The translations under genes and the position numbers were made by a program. A stretch of 64,000 nucleotides of DNA from JAZDFC01 sp043808235 (GTDB lineage: Bacteria; Bacteroidota; Ignavibacteria; Ignavibacteriales; Melioribacteraceae), in assembly GCA_043808235.1 (NCBI GenBank), contig JAZDFC010000092.1, forward strand, positions 6,748 through 70,747, given 5' to 3'. Below the pieces are notes generated by a model that saw only the letters and a program-made list of their open reading frames with translations, was not told where the DNA came from and ran no database searches. Each line of letters opens with the position of its first letter. Position 1 is the first letter of the stretch. Of this stretch, positions 28,801 to 38,700 are shown in pieces.

Positions 28801-29373
28801 CACTCAATTGACAAAATATTGAAAGACGATTCGACCGATATCGACATTCAAAAAGGATTGGTCTATTCTTTCAACCAATTACGCGAAGAAATAAAAATGT
28901 TGAAAGAAAATATATTTAGAATGTTTTCCACTGTGCCTGAAGATGTAATAAAAGAATTATCAAAGGAATTCACAGTGATTCTGGAAAGAAAAAACATAAT
29001 ATTGAATAAGTACAAAGAGTACGACGATGAAAAAAAGGTATTGATTAAAAACTATGATCTTGCGATTGTGCTTGATAATTGTCTGCAAAATTCAATTCGC
29101 GCTCTTACCAATGGTGTAAATCCCAAAATTGAAATAAAGCTGAAAAACAGATCACCAAAAATTTTTTTAGAAGTAACCGACAACGGTAGTGGAATTCCTA
29201 AAGAATTATGGGATAAAATTTTTGAGCAGGGTTATTCGGCAAGCGGCAGTACCGGAAGCGGTCTTCACAATTCGAAGAAAATTCTTGAAAAATATAACGG
29301 AAGAATTTTTGTGAAAGAAAGTGAACCAAATAAAGGAACAACGATTTCAATTGAATTAAATGAAGGCGTTTAA
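25855..29373 (+). CDS. Sensor histidine kinase with extracellular propeller, VCBS and ASPIC/UnbV domains
   Basis: 1172 residues with signal peptide MKASTISILLFIGLLTLIHAQ. Residues 25-300 look like a beta-propeller (NNFWILDEPGILYHLVKGKW). Residues about 320-690 have FG-GAP/VCBS calcium-binding repeats (FDYDNDGDLDIF, DFNNDGFIDLF, DIDCDGDIDIY), and about 693-780 an ASPIC/UnbV domain (NKNAIGTKVSVFRTG, QRIAHFGLPNT). Three membrane helices (about 791-880) follow, then a helical region and a HATPase domain (NCLQNSIRALTNG, VTDNGSGIPKELWDKIFEQGYS, GSGLHNSKKILEKYNG). No standard H-box is obvious; ILHSIDKIL is a candidate. VCBS plus ASPIC is known from secreted proteins and is unusual as a kinase sensor. 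One base separates it from the regulator gene, its probable partner. Confidence 0.88.
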   Translation: MKASTISILLFIGLLTLIHAQKKYVVWEKLDSPVNRNCILIYGESKNNFWILDEPGILYHLVKGKWNLYPLPGKQYLTNLRVAILGSENFILTGIDTEWRTHIFRFENSKWYKDQLIIDNPVTKIISYGEELIFFTGDWATFYKWQNRKWEKIKTPFINHINSFGTKDTTIWLTVRGGGIYSFKNNKFTKFEIEDNIKSDFYGLSLNEGGEVTFTIATGIVYKFDGNKFIRDVSANLNINSLVIERSINSYQLNPKYISFSSPELLVPRGLIIKEFIELSNKSILLVTKNNDLYIGKTIDHNYFCDLAVTYHIEGHNDSHSTGAAFFDSNNDHMPDLFVLNSNPLEYSEFYQNRNSLPFVDITTDKGLSNTTQIENFTIGELNNDSFNDFVIMNDSQFGSEIKIFLSDTNGKLLLDEVFCAPKGFEQKPLTNLWLGDFFKSGNLDIDITSYYGPDITKGGQFIIRNSGLTGMCELDSNYFQMTRGWNAQSIFMDFNNDGSNDWLIINQWQQLRLFFQNKDDDMSFEKPIKFGDASSAVQGAFAFDYDNDGDLDIFTSSDKELISVYRNDGNGNFIDVDSQLGLSEYNTKKYPPSIFRSMNCSDFNNDGFIDLFLTANEHGNPRNYFWINDSAKNFIEMSKEYLIDQPYVKGSITGDIDCDGDIDIYGFKDGLNVLWNNFRDDKDYLAVIPVGVKSNKNAIGTKVSVFRTGSGFNKKELIGYRQIGSDDYGKNQLNQRIAHFGLPNTLMVDLKIEFYNGDTKTFTNVKTGQTLIVYELEGFSAFIYKLPGNTVRFLLSTQNQLYVLTIFVSLIILFIGTRSGIKKYKWSPSTSLSIVIINISLFWIIILLTLDAKNYFIKYLLPFAILFSGIALPHFIFLTSRKYSFSGKSKEEIEEYLFTNLMQFTHGEWALRNIGGLQLLIQNYNPQIDNREKFYHLIADRIKTYYELTLPLIRKIIETLEILKMDKGTISALRQTSKNILHSIDKILKDDSTDIDIQKGLVYSFNQLREEIKMLKENIFRMFSTVPEDVIKELSKEFTVILERKNIILNKYKEYDDEKKVLIKNYDLAIVLDNCLQNSIRALTNGVNPKIEIKLKNRSPKIFLEVTDNGSGIPKELWDKIFEQGYSASGSTGSGLHNSKKILEKYNGRIFVKESEPNKGTTISIELNEGV

Positions 29374-29374
29374 T

Positions 29375-30754
29375 ATGAAACCGATACTTTTGATAATTGA
29401 CGACGACAAACAATTTGCCGATGAATTTCAATATTTACTTGAAAAAGATTTTGAATGTGTGCACGCATACAATTCAAACGAAAGCATAAATATTATAAAA
29501 AGCCATTCAGTTGATGTAATCCTTCTCGATTTAATGCTAGGAAAAGAAAATGGTATCGATATTTTAAAAGAGATAAAAAAAATTGAAGAGGATATTCCTG
29601 TAATAATGATTACCGAATATGCTTCGATACCGACTGCAATTGAAGCTATGAAACTCGGTGCGGAAGATTACATTTCAAAAACACCCGATCTTAACGAACT
29701 AAAAATAATTATCGAAAAATCGATCAAACAAAAATCTTACAGACTAAAAACAAAAGTATTGACCGATGAGATCAAAAAACCATACAATAAAATTGTAGGT
29801 GTTAGTAAGGCAATTGAAAATCTCAAAGAAAAGATAAATTTAATTGCTGCAAACGACAGCACGGTTTTAATTACAGGCGAGAGCGGAACAGGCAAAGAAT
29901 TGGTAGCCCGGCAAATACACGAACTAAGCGATAGAAAAAATGAATTATTCGTTGCCGTGAACTGCGGAGCAATCCCGGTTAATTTAATAGAGAGTGAATT
30001 ATTCGGTCATGAACAAGGCGCTTTTACCGGCGCCATAAAAAAGAGCATCGGTAAATTTGAAGCCGCTTCGGGCGGAACAATATTTCTTGATGAAATTTCG
30101 GAATTAGAACCCGATGCGCAGGTTAAATTGATGAGAGTGCTTCAGGAAAAAGAATTTAATCGGCTTGGAGGGAATAAAACAATAAAAACCAATGCGCGGG
30201 TTATTGCCGCTACGAATAAAAATTTGTTCCAACTTGTAAACACAGGAAAATTTAGAGAAGATCTATACTACCGATTGGATGTATTCCCGATTGAGTTACC
30301 GCCATTGAGGGAAAGGAAAGAAGATATTCCGGAATTGATCAGACATTTTTCTAAAAGTATCAGCCTGGAATTGAATAAAAAACCTCCGACATTTAATGAT
30401 GAGAGTGTTGCTCTTTTTATAAAATACGAATGGCCGGGGAATATACGTGAATTAATAAATTATATTACACGGGCAATTATTTTGTGCAGGGGAGAAAAAA
30501 TAACACCTGAATTTTTGAGTCAGCCGTTGCTGAAAGTGCAAAACGAAGTTGAATTAAAAGAAGAAATATCACTCAAATGGGAAGAAATGGACATACAGCG
30601 TAAACATGCCGCCGAATCAGCTTCTCGGAAAATTGAAGCGGCTTATGTTAAAAAATTAATGGAACACTTCAACGGCAATATTACAAAAGCAGCTGAATAT
30701 TCAGGAATTAATAGAACCAATTTGCATAAGCTGATAAAACGCTGCGGATACTGA
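29375..30754 (+). CDS. NtrC-family sigma-54-dependent response regulator
   Basis: 459 residues from ATG 29375, with GAAGG eight bases upstream inside the end of the kinase gene. The receiver has the DDD acidic cluster (residues 8-10), phospho-acceptor D52 (VILLDLMLGKENG) and a KTP at the end. The AAA+ domain has Walker A GESGTGKE (about 168) and an intact GAFTGA loop (about 215), the sigma-54 contact, plus FLDEISELEPDAQ (Walker B) and the arginine-finger region REDLYYRLDVFPIELPPLRER. The C-terminus is a Fis-type helix-turn-helix (NITKAAEYSGINRTNLHKLI). It should activate sigma-54 promoters in response to the adjacent kinase. Targets are unknown; no clear -24/-12 promoter was found by eye in the window. 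Confidence 0.95.
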   Translation: MKPILLIIDDDKQFADEFQYLLEKDFECVHAYNSNESINIIKSHSVDVILLDLMLGKENGIDILKEIKKIEEDIPVIMITEYASIPTAIEAMKLGAEDYISKTPDLNELKIIIEKSIKQKSYRLKTKVLTDEIKKPYNKIVGVSKAIENLKEKINLIAANDSTVLITGESGTGKELVARQIHELSDRKNELFVAVNCGAIPVNLIESELFGHEQGAFTGAIKKSIGKFEAASGGTIFLDEISELEPDAQVKLMRVLQEKEFNRLGGNKTIKTNARVIAATNKNLFQLVNTGKFREDLYYRLDVFPIELPPLRERKEDIPELIRHFSKSISLELNKKPPTFNDESVALFIKYEWPGNIRELINYITRAIILCRGEKITPEFLSQPLLKVQNEVELKEEISLKWEEMDIQRKHAAESASRKIEAAYVKKLMEHFNGNITKAAEYSGINRTNLHKLIKRCGY

Positions 30755-30815
30755 ATCTAAAAAATTATCTACGTAAAAATATTATCGGATATTCTATACT
30801 TCCTTTCTCTTATAA

Positions 30816-33320
30816 TTATTTAAGCAGCAAGAGTTTTTTTGCTGAGGAAAAACTTCCGGCAGTTAATTTGTAAAAATATACACCGCTTGCAAGATGCGAT
30901 GCGTCAAACTCAACTTCATAATATCCCGGCTCTTTTCGTTCATTAACAAGAGTCGCGATTTCGTTACCGAGTATATCATAAACTCGTAAAGATGCCATAA
31001 CATGTCCCGATCTGTCGGGATATGGTGTCTCTACACCAGACGGGATTGAGTATTTTATTCTCGTTGTAGGATTAAACGGATTGGGATAATTCTGACTCAA
31101 ATAGAATTCGTGAATAACCTCTTCATCCTCAACCGAAACGGGAGTTTGTACTGTAAAAACCGCATCGCTTTCATCAATGTTTGTTGCATCATTTACATCA
31201 GTGAGTTTTACCAAACAATTTACCGAAGGAGTATTAGGAACTGTCCACGCAAATGAACTTCCATCAGCGCCTGTTTGAGCGATTATCTCAATCCAATTTG
31301 TTCCGTTATTAGTAGAATATTCGATTTTGATATTTTCTATTCCGCTGCTTTCCCATTCAATATTAAATACTGAACCTGCATCAACTATCTCACCGCCATT
31401 GGGCTTAGTAAGTTTTATTCCGGGCATCTGCAAGAATTCAACATCGTTTGTTCCCATAAGCGGGATAGCGAGAACATTGTTTTCAGTATCGTAAAAAATA
31501 TCGGCAGGGCCGGCTAAATCTTCGAAAATTAATTCGGGTCCGATTGTGAAATCTTGATTGAATTTATAAACGGCAGCTTCGCCCCACGCAGAAATATAAA
31601 AATTACCTTTTGTATCGGTGGTTATCCCGTCAAGAAAATTGAGATTGGTAATAAGGATATCTGTAATTACCGCGGTTGTTAAATCGACCGCTCTTATTGG
31701 TGCATTCGCAGCCCAGCATAAAACAATCAGTCGATTATTTGCTTCATCAACGTAAAGTCCGTTTGGATTATCAGTGCCCATGTCTGCAAACATTGAAACG
31801 GAATGAGTAGCGGCATCGAGTTTATAAACTTTATGCCCTCCGTCATCCGATACAAAAATATTTCCATCAGAGTCGACGGCGATATCATTCAAAAATAATG
31901 AACCGGCAATAGGGTAAGTAGCTGAATTGGTTCCGGATAATATATCGAAAACTTTAACACCCTCGTCACAAGCGGCATATAATTGACTGTTATAAATTGT
32001 AATGCCTCGAATCGATGTCGACGCATGTTCGTTGAAATATGTAAAGTAGCCGCTGCTGAATTTGGTTATTAGTTTTCCATCACCTGCATTTGAAATAATA
32101 TACCAGTTGTTTTCATAATCGTAAACCACACTTTCAGGGGAATTATAAATCAATTCGGATATGGAAGAGAACTGAAGCACCCTGTTGTTCTCTTCATCGG
32201 TGATAATTAACTTGTTGCCAAAATTATCAATTACAGCGCCGTTAGGAAAGCTAAAGATATTTTGCTGTGCATTTGGTGTGGTGTTTGAAAAATCAACCTG
32301 ACCTAAAACATGATTGGCATTGGCTCCATTTCCTTTCGACATTGCATCGTAAAAAATTAAACATCTTCTGTTTAGCTGATCCGAAACATATAATCTGCCT
32401 GCCCGGTCATGCTCTACTTTGAATGGTTGATTGAGTGTGCTCTGACCAGCAGCCCCGCCTTTATTGGGCTCTCCCGAAGTATAGTTATCCTGGCCCAAAA
32501 CGCCGTCAGCATTAGCGCCGTTTGCTTTTTGAAGGGCATCCTTGAATCTGATTACCCTGTTATTCGCCATATCAGCGACAAATAAATTTCCTTCGAAATT
32601 AGATACTCCGCTTGGTCCCATCATTCCGGACTGAGATGTAGCGGGGAAAGAATTAGTAAAATTAGTCTGACCAAGAACTCCATCGGCATTCGCGCCATTG
32701 CTTTTATTACTTGCATTATCAAATCTTAATATCCGGTTGTTTGACATATCCGCAACCCAAAGATTTCCGTTCCAGTCAAAAGTGATATCGTAAGGGCTAA
32801 AAAATTTATTTTGGACTGTTCCGGGAGCGCTCGAAGTAAAATCTGGCTGCCCTAAAACAACATCGGCATTTGGACCATTACTATTTAACGAAGCGGCATC
32901 ACTAAATTTTAGGATACGATGGTTGGCTTGATCGCATATCCAAAGCGCCCCACTATATACAGCAACCGCGGTTGGATAGAAAAGAGTATTTGCAGCTGTT
33001 GTTCCGTTTCTGTTGGGACCATTCGATGTCATATCCGGTTGACCGAAAACCAGGTCGGCTGCAGGTTGGTTACCGGTAATTGGATAATTGAAACGTAGCA
33101 CTCGATGGTTTACAAGGTCAACGACATACATTTTCCCATGATCAATATCGAGTGATACATCATACGGAAGATCGAAGGAAGATGCAGAAACTCCTGCTGT
33201 GTTTGTTTGAAAATCGGGCTGTCCTATAACATATTCGGCATCCATTCCATTAGTCCACTGAGCAAAAATTTGAATTGTTGAAATAAAACAAATTAGAATG
33301 GCGAGTGATAACTTTTTCAT
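30816..33320 (-). CDS. T9SS-exported NHL-repeat beta-propeller protein
   Basis: 834 residues with signal MKKLSLAILICFISTIQIFAQ. It has at least six NHL repeats with the phrase VLGQPDFTSS...NRILRFDNASNKSNGANADG, for example YVIGQPDF, MYVVDLVNHRVLRFN, LWICDQANHRILKFS, LWVADMSNNRILRFD and LFVADMANNRVIRFK. A second propeller (about 430-640) and an immunoglobulin-like domain (GADGSSFAWTVPNTPSVNCLVKLTD) follow, then the sorting domain (LSQNYPNPFNPTTRIKYSIP to KKLLLLK). Last gene of the six-gene run that starts at 44086. A composite palindrome enlarges its sorting-domain loop (30986-31034). NHL propellers bind proteins or glycans; the ligand is unknown. Confidence 0.9.
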   Translation of the reverse strand: MKKLSLAILICFISTIQIFAQWTNGMDAEYVIGQPDFQTNTAGVSASSFDLPYDVSLDIDHGKMYVVDLVNHRVLRFNYPITGNQPAADLVFGQPDMTSNGPNRNGTTAANTLFYPTAVAVYSGALWICDQANHRILKFSDAASLNSNGPNADVVLGQPDFTSSAPGTVQNKFFSPYDITFDWNGNLWVADMSNNRILRFDNASNKSNGANADGVLGQTNFTNSFPATSQSGMMGPSGVSNFEGNLFVADMANNRVIRFKDALQKANGANADGVLGQDNYTSGEPNKGGAAGQSTLNQPFKVEHDRAGRLYVSDQLNRRCLIFYDAMSKGNGANANHVLGQVDFSNTTPNAQQNIFSFPNGAVIDNFGNKLIITDEENNRVLQFSSISELIYNSPESVVYDYENNWYIISNAGDGKLITKFSSGYFTYFNEHASTSIRGITIYNSQLYAACDEGVKVFDILSGTNSATYPIAGSLFLNDIAVDSDGNIFVSDDGGHKVYKLDAATHSVSMFADMGTDNPNGLYVDEANNRLIVLCWAANAPIRAVDLTTAVITDILITNLNFLDGITTDTKGNFYISAWGEAAVYKFNQDFTIGPELIFEDLAGPADIFYDTENNVLAIPLMGTNDVEFLQMPGIKLTKPNGGEIVDAGSVFNIEWESSGIENIKIEYSTNNGTNWIEIIAQTGADGSSFAWTVPNTPSVNCLVKLTDVNDATNIDESDAVFTVQTPVSVEDEEVIHEFYLSQNYPNPFNPTTRIKYSIPSGVETPYPDRSGHVMASLRVYDILGNEIATLVNERKEPGYYEVEFDASHLASGVYFYKLTAGSFSSAKKLLLLK
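30986..31034. repeat. 49-bp composite palindrome inside a T9SS sorting domain
   Basis: Outer arms GTAAAGATGCCATA and TATGGTGTCTCTAC (imperfect) enclose a second hairpin, GTCCCGATCTGTCGGGA. It encodes VETPYPDRSGHVMASL in frame. A nested element different from the one at 11860, with the same total length. Confidence 0.88.
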
Positions 33321-33346
33321 TTTGACCTCTGATTTAAGAGTAACAT

Positions 33347-35695
33347 TTATTTTAATAGTAAAAGTTTTTTTGTCGCTATGAAATTACCAGCTGCTAATTT
33401 ATAAAAATAAATTCCCGAAGCCAATCCGCTTGCGTTGAATTCGATAGAATAGTAACCAGGCTTCTGCTCTTTGTTTACAAGCGTTGTTACTTCCTGCCCG
33501 AGGATGTTGTAAATCTTTAACGTAACGTGTTGTAACCCACCCCTAAATCCCCTCCCGTGGAGGGTACTTTCAAATGCATGGATGGAGTATTTTATTGTTG
33601 TTGTTGGGTTAAACGGATTGGGGTAGTTTTGATATAGCTCAAATTCATCCGGTATATTTGTGTTGTCGCTTATTATTTGAGGTTGCTGTCTATTAGCCTT
33701 TAAATTTTTCATTCCAGAACTCGATTGCGCTAATGCAATAAATATAGAGGGAAAAATTAAATTCTCTTTGTTTAAAACAGGTTGTTTCGATAAAGTCAAA
33801 GGAAGGTAGGCTTTGATATTATAAAAGTCCGATGCATCTTCGTATGTTGCGCCAGCGGCGAATTCATTAGTTGCCGGTAAATATACATAGGATAGTACCT
33901 TGTTTTTTACAATTAAAAAAATCAAACCGCCAACCATATCCATTACTTTAGAATAATCATTTACCGAGGCAACTTCGTCAGCAACTTTTTCTGTTTTCAA
34001 TAAAGTCGGAGGTCGAACACTCACCTCGAACGCCGATAAATATGTTGAAGCGCCGTCGGTGGAACTTACAATAAAACAACTACCGTCGTTATCGATGTTC
34101 ATGGCTGTTGATTCCATTGTAATATTATCGAGGATAGTCGGATTAGTTACGTCCGAAATATTTAAAGTTGTTATACCATTTTCATGTGCAACATAAAATA
34201 ATAGATTATCCTGACAAATCGAAACGGCATGCGCACCCAGGTCAACTTGAGACAATGCCTTCCTTGGCGGGTGGCCTCTGGGATATTCATCATCGGTACG
34301 CGAGAATATTTCGAGATTGTTTCCACATAGTGCATAGCAGTAAAGCGAGTTAAACACCATGTCAATAAAATTTGCCTGGACTACTGAAGTTGATACATAA
34401 TACCCGACTTCAGTAGTGAGATTATCCACATCGAAGATGTGCAAACCAAAAGATCTATCAGTGATGAAACATTGATCCTCATACATAAAAACTCTTTCAG
34501 CGGTTGGTAATTCGCCGTAGCTCATAAGTACAGGTTTAGCTGGATCGGTAATATCATACGAATAAATACCATCGCCAACTATCACCATTCGATTGTTATT
34601 CATTTCCTGATCGAAAACCATTCTTGGGGAAATATAAGTTGTTGAAAGTTGTATGTTAGTATATGAAGTAATATCGATGGTGCCGAATTGACCGTCGTTC
34701 GTATAATAAAGCTTATTTCCGTCAACTCCGCCTATTGTAAAATTCCATTGACTCATATCGCTGAAAGTAGCTTGACCCAATACATCCGTTTCCAATCCGA
34801 CATCATGATGAGTTATATCTATAATGATAACATTTTTACTGTCGCGAGCGAATAGTCTATCTCCTCGAACTAGTATTTGATCAAAATCGATTAATGAAGT
34901 AAAAGCTTCTTTAAAAATTGTTGATATATCGCTTTGAAGCAATATCTTCAGTCCATCATTGCCGGTTCCGCTTTTACAACCCACATAGATATAAACATCA
35001 TCGAATCCAACCGAGGTAGCATTTTCAATATCTATAGATCCCGCCTCTACGGGATTAGTTTTATTTGTGACATCAAGAGCAACAAGTTTTCCAATATTAT
35101 TAAAGGTTCCAACGATGAAAATTGTGTTACCCGAAATTGCGAAATCAAGAATATTAGCATTAACTGGATTGTATACGCCGATAGGTTCGTTTGAATTTGG
35201 CCCGGTTGTCCAATCGAGAATATGAATCATTGACGGCTTGTAATCTGAATTTAGCTCTGTTATGTAAAGATAATCCCCGTCCAAATCGACACGGTCAATT
35301 CCATTCCCGCCTGATAAAGTATATTTGAAATTATCAACCGTTGCCGATTCCGAACCGGTAAGAAATGTGGTCACATAGTCGCTCATTGTTCCGCAGACTA
35401 ATCGACCGTTATTGTAATCAATACTAAACGCTTCCTCCAGAATTGGGACAGAATAAGTAATACCAATAGCACCGTTTAAATGCGCGTTATGAACAACGTT
35501 TCCCTGCGGAAAAAATACATTTCCATTTCCATCGTCTTTGGCGCAATTAATAAATCCGCCGATATGATCGAGTGGAACGATTGAAGTTGGAAGTTCATCG
35601 ATACTTCCGCAAATTGAAAAATTAGGCTGTTCGGTTTGAGTAAAAAGAGTGGATGACAAAACAAACAATACAATAAAAGTAAAAATCGTTTTCAT
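33347..35695 (-). CDS. T9SS-exported LVIVD beta-propeller protein lacking the RTX tail (paralogue B)
   Basis: 782 residues with signal MKTIFTFIVLFVLSSTLFTQ. The propeller is close to the 13660 and 35726 products (NFSICGSIDELP, GKLVALDVTNKTNPVEAGSI, FGTIDITSYTNIQLS, FGLHIFDVDNLTTEVGYYVS, NNLEIFSRTDDE). After YNIKAY, where the paralogues continue with about 300 residues of RTX-like repeats, this protein has only about 45 residues (ALAQSSSGMKNLKANRQQ) before the sorting domain (LYQNYPNPFNPTTTIKYSI to KKLLLLK). It therefore looks like an internal-deletion derivative of a tandem duplication, 30 bases from its neighbour 35726. The loop insert is of a different repeat family (33531-33576). Confidence 0.9.
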   Translation of the reverse strand: MKTIFTFIVLFVLSSTLFTQTEQPNFSICGSIDELPTSIVPLDHIGGFINCAKDDGNGNVFFPQGNVVHNAHLNGAIGITYSVPILEEAFSIDYNNGRLVCGTMSDYVTTFLTGSESATVDNFKYTLSGGNGIDRVDLDGDYLYITELNSDYKPSMIHILDWTTGPNSNEPIGVYNPVNANILDFAISGNTIFIVGTFNNIGKLVALDVTNKTNPVEAGSIDIENATSVGFDDVYIYVGCKSGTGNDGLKILLQSDISTIFKEAFTSLIDFDQILVRGDRLFARDSKNVIIIDITHHDVGLETDVLGQATFSDMSQWNFTIGGVDGNKLYYTNDGQFGTIDITSYTNIQLSTTYISPRMVFDQEMNNNRMVIVGDGIYSYDITDPAKPVLMSYGELPTAERVFMYEDQCFITDRSFGLHIFDVDNLTTEVGYYVSTSVVQANFIDMVFNSLYCYALCGNNLEIFSRTDDEYPRGHPPRKALSQVDLGAHAVSICQDNLLFYVAHENGITTLNISDVTNPTILDNITMESTAMNIDNDGSCFIVSSTDGASTYLSAFEVSVRPPTLLKTEKVADEVASVNDYSKVMDMVGGLIFLIVKNKVLSYVYLPATNEFAAGATYEDASDFYNIKAYLPLTLSKQPVLNKENLIFPSIFIALAQSSSGMKNLKANRQQPQIISDNTNIPDEFELYQNYPNPFNPTTTIKYSIHAFESTLHGRGFRGGLQHVTLKIYNILGQEVTTLVNKEQKPGYYSIEFNASGLASGIYFYKLAAGNFIATKKLLLLK
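33531..33576. repeat. AACCCACCCC...CCCCTCCC-type palindromic insert inside a T9SS sorting domain
   Basis: It starts TGTAACCCACCCCTAAATCC and contains the inverted pair CCCTCC/GGAGGG. It encodes HAFESTLHGRGFRGGLQ in frame at the same loop where other genes carry the GTAGAGACG palindrome. It shares its first 15 bases with the insert at 41186. Boundaries approximate. Confidence 0.8.
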
Positions 35696-35725
35696 AATTA
35701 CTCCATAATAAATATTTATAGAGGT

Positions 35726-38700
35726 TTATTTTAATATCATCATCTTCTTCACATTGCAAAAATCTTTTATATGAATTCGATAGAAATAAACACCCGAAGC
35801 CAATCCGCCTGCATTGAATGTAACCGAATAGTTGCCAGGCTTTTGTTCTTTGTTTACAAGCGTTGTTACTTCTTGACCAAGTATGTCATAAATTTTTAAC
35901 GTAACTAAATCCCCCTCGGCTTCGCCGCTTCCCCCTTTAATAAAGGGGGACAAAGGGGGATTTGATGGTACTGCGTATTTAATTGTTGTTGTTGGATTAA
36001 AGGGATTAGGATAGTTCTGGCATAACTTGAATTCTGTTGGAACAGAATATTCTTCAACATTAACTATTACATCGCCTACAATCACTTGCGAAAAATTAGC
36101 ATACGTTATTGGTTCATATCCTTCCACAGTAATTGTTGAGCCGTCGTCAACTGCATTAAGTCCATCGGTATCAAAATAAAGTGTATCGGTTGCTTTGCTT
36201 CCACCACCGTCAATGTATCGTGCTGCATCAGCCAAAGGTTTTACGGTTACTACATCAACCCCATCTCCACCAATAAAACATTCTATCTGAGCATTCAGTA
36301 CTATTCGTAAACCGATATTATCTATAGTTTGGGCAACACCGGGCAAGTCTAAATTGATTTTTCGGTTTACAGGATTTTGACCAAAATTAAGTGTATCTGT
36401 ACCCGATTCATCATCCAGCCCAATGGGATCTTCAGCAGAATTTGATTTGGAAACTAATTCACTGTAACTATGATTTTTATTATTGCTAAATGAATTAGCT
36501 GGTTGATTAATAAATGTGTCGTCTCCGCTCCCGCCATTTAATTGATCGTTTCCGCCATAATAAAGATAATCGTTACCGCTGCCGCCGGAGAGATTATCAA
36601 CGCCGCTACCGCCGATTAGCACATCGTTTCCCAAAGATCCCGTGATTGAAACACCCGAATTACCTGCAATAACTTTTTCATTACCTCCTCCGCAATTCAC
36701 AGTTGTGTTATTTTCGGTTAATGTATTTGGCGGAAGGTTTGGAAAAGTGGTTGAATTTACATCGCTAAAATCAATTTCGTTTGAATATGATCCATTATCA
36801 TTAAATTTGATACTAGTTACCTGATCTGCAGGAATTGGATTCCCGGATTCATCAACCGCACGCTGCCCGTTAATTGTTACATAACCCTGAGAGTCTCTTC
36901 CGATCTTAATATCTATATCGTCATCGCTTGCGATAATAAGTTTTCCGCCCGTAAAGTAAGCGTGTGTTCCACCAAGCATCTGCAATCTTTTTGCGCCATA
37001 ACTTTGTCGAGCTCCACCGGCATGTCTTTTTTTCTTTCGTTTCTTTTCAGTATCATCATATCCATTCTTTATTTTTTTTTCATCATCCGGCGGTGCGTAT
37101 GCTTTAATATTATCCAATCCATGATCATCGGTATAAATTGGTCCGACTGCAAATTCATTACTCTCCGGGATATAAACAAATGATTGTACGGTATTTTGGA
37201 TTGTCACAAGAATTAATCCATCTATCAGATCCATTACTTTTTGGAAACCGATACCCAGCGGAGCGGAATCGGCAATATTTTGTTTTTTAAGAAAGGTTGG
37301 AGGATTAGTAACTGCATCATACGCCGAAAGATATGTTGAACCGTTCTCCACATTACATACAATATAAAAATTTTCGTCCTTACCGAGACCAGCGGCTCCG
37401 GGGATATTAATTGTATTAAATAATGTTGGATCTGTTGGACTCATAACGTTATAAATTGAAAGACCGTTCTCGTGCGCTACATATAAAAAATTTCCATCTA
37501 ATAAAACGGAGGAAGCAAATGCGCCAATTTCAGTCCGGGACATAAGTTTTCTCGGCCATGTGCCTCCCGGATATTCGTCTTCGGTGCGTGAGAATATTTC
37601 GAGATTATCATCGCAGATCGCATAGCAATATGCGGAATTAAACGCCATGTCAACAAAATTAGCCTGATCCGGTGATTTCGAAACATAGTGCCCGACTTGT
37701 GTCCCAAGATTATCAATATCAAAAATGTACATTCCAAAAGTGTTGTTAGCAACGAAACATTGATTATCATACATAAAGACTTTTTGCGCGCCATCCAATT
37801 CGCCATTACTAATTAGTTGTGGGTCTGCCGGATCGGTAATGTTATATGAATAAATCCCGTCGCCAACTAAAACCATCCGATTATTATCCATTTCCAAATC
37901 CCAAACCACCCTCGGAGAAATAAATTTGCCGGCTAAAAAAATCTGTGCTAATGAGGTAATATCAATAATTCCGAATTGACCGCTGTCCGTAAAGTAAAGA
38001 TTATTACCTACTACACCACCAATCGTAAAACTCCATTGACTAAAATCCGTAAAGCCAGCCTGACCTAAAACCACGGGTTCAACACCTGTATCGTAATGAG
38101 TAATATTTATAACAATAAGATTTATTCCGTCGCGGACGAACATCCGGTTGCCCTGGATAAATATTTGATCGAAATCGATTAACGACCTGAATACATCCCT
38201 AAATACAGTCGCAATATTACTGCGGAGAAATACTCTTAGTCCGTCATTGCCTGTTTGGCTTTTACATCCCACAAAAACATATACATCATCAAATCCAACC
38301 GAGGTTGCATTTTCGATATCAACTGAAGCTGCTTCAACCGGATTATTTTTATTTGTAACATCCAGCACCACAAGTTTATCAACGCCATCAAACTTGCCGA
38401 CTATGAATATTGTATTACCATCAATTTTAAAATCTTTGATCTCTGTATTGGTAGGATGGTAGGAACCAATTGGCTCATTTGAATTAGGTCCGTTTGTCCA
38501 GTCAAGTATATGAATCATATCGGGATAGTAATTCGAATTCATTTCAAGTATATATAGATAATCCGCATCAAGATCAACGCGGTCTATACCGATGCCGCCT
38601 GAAAGATTGTATTGGAAATTTTCGACGAAAGCCGAAGACGAACCGGGAAGGAAAGTCGTAACATAATCGCCCATAGTGCCGCATACAATCCTTCCGTTGT

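Noticed and set aside
36530..36620. Short tandem DNA repeats in the 35726 gene as a satellite
   Set aside because: They are RTX nonapeptide codons (GGxGxD), explained by protein structure.
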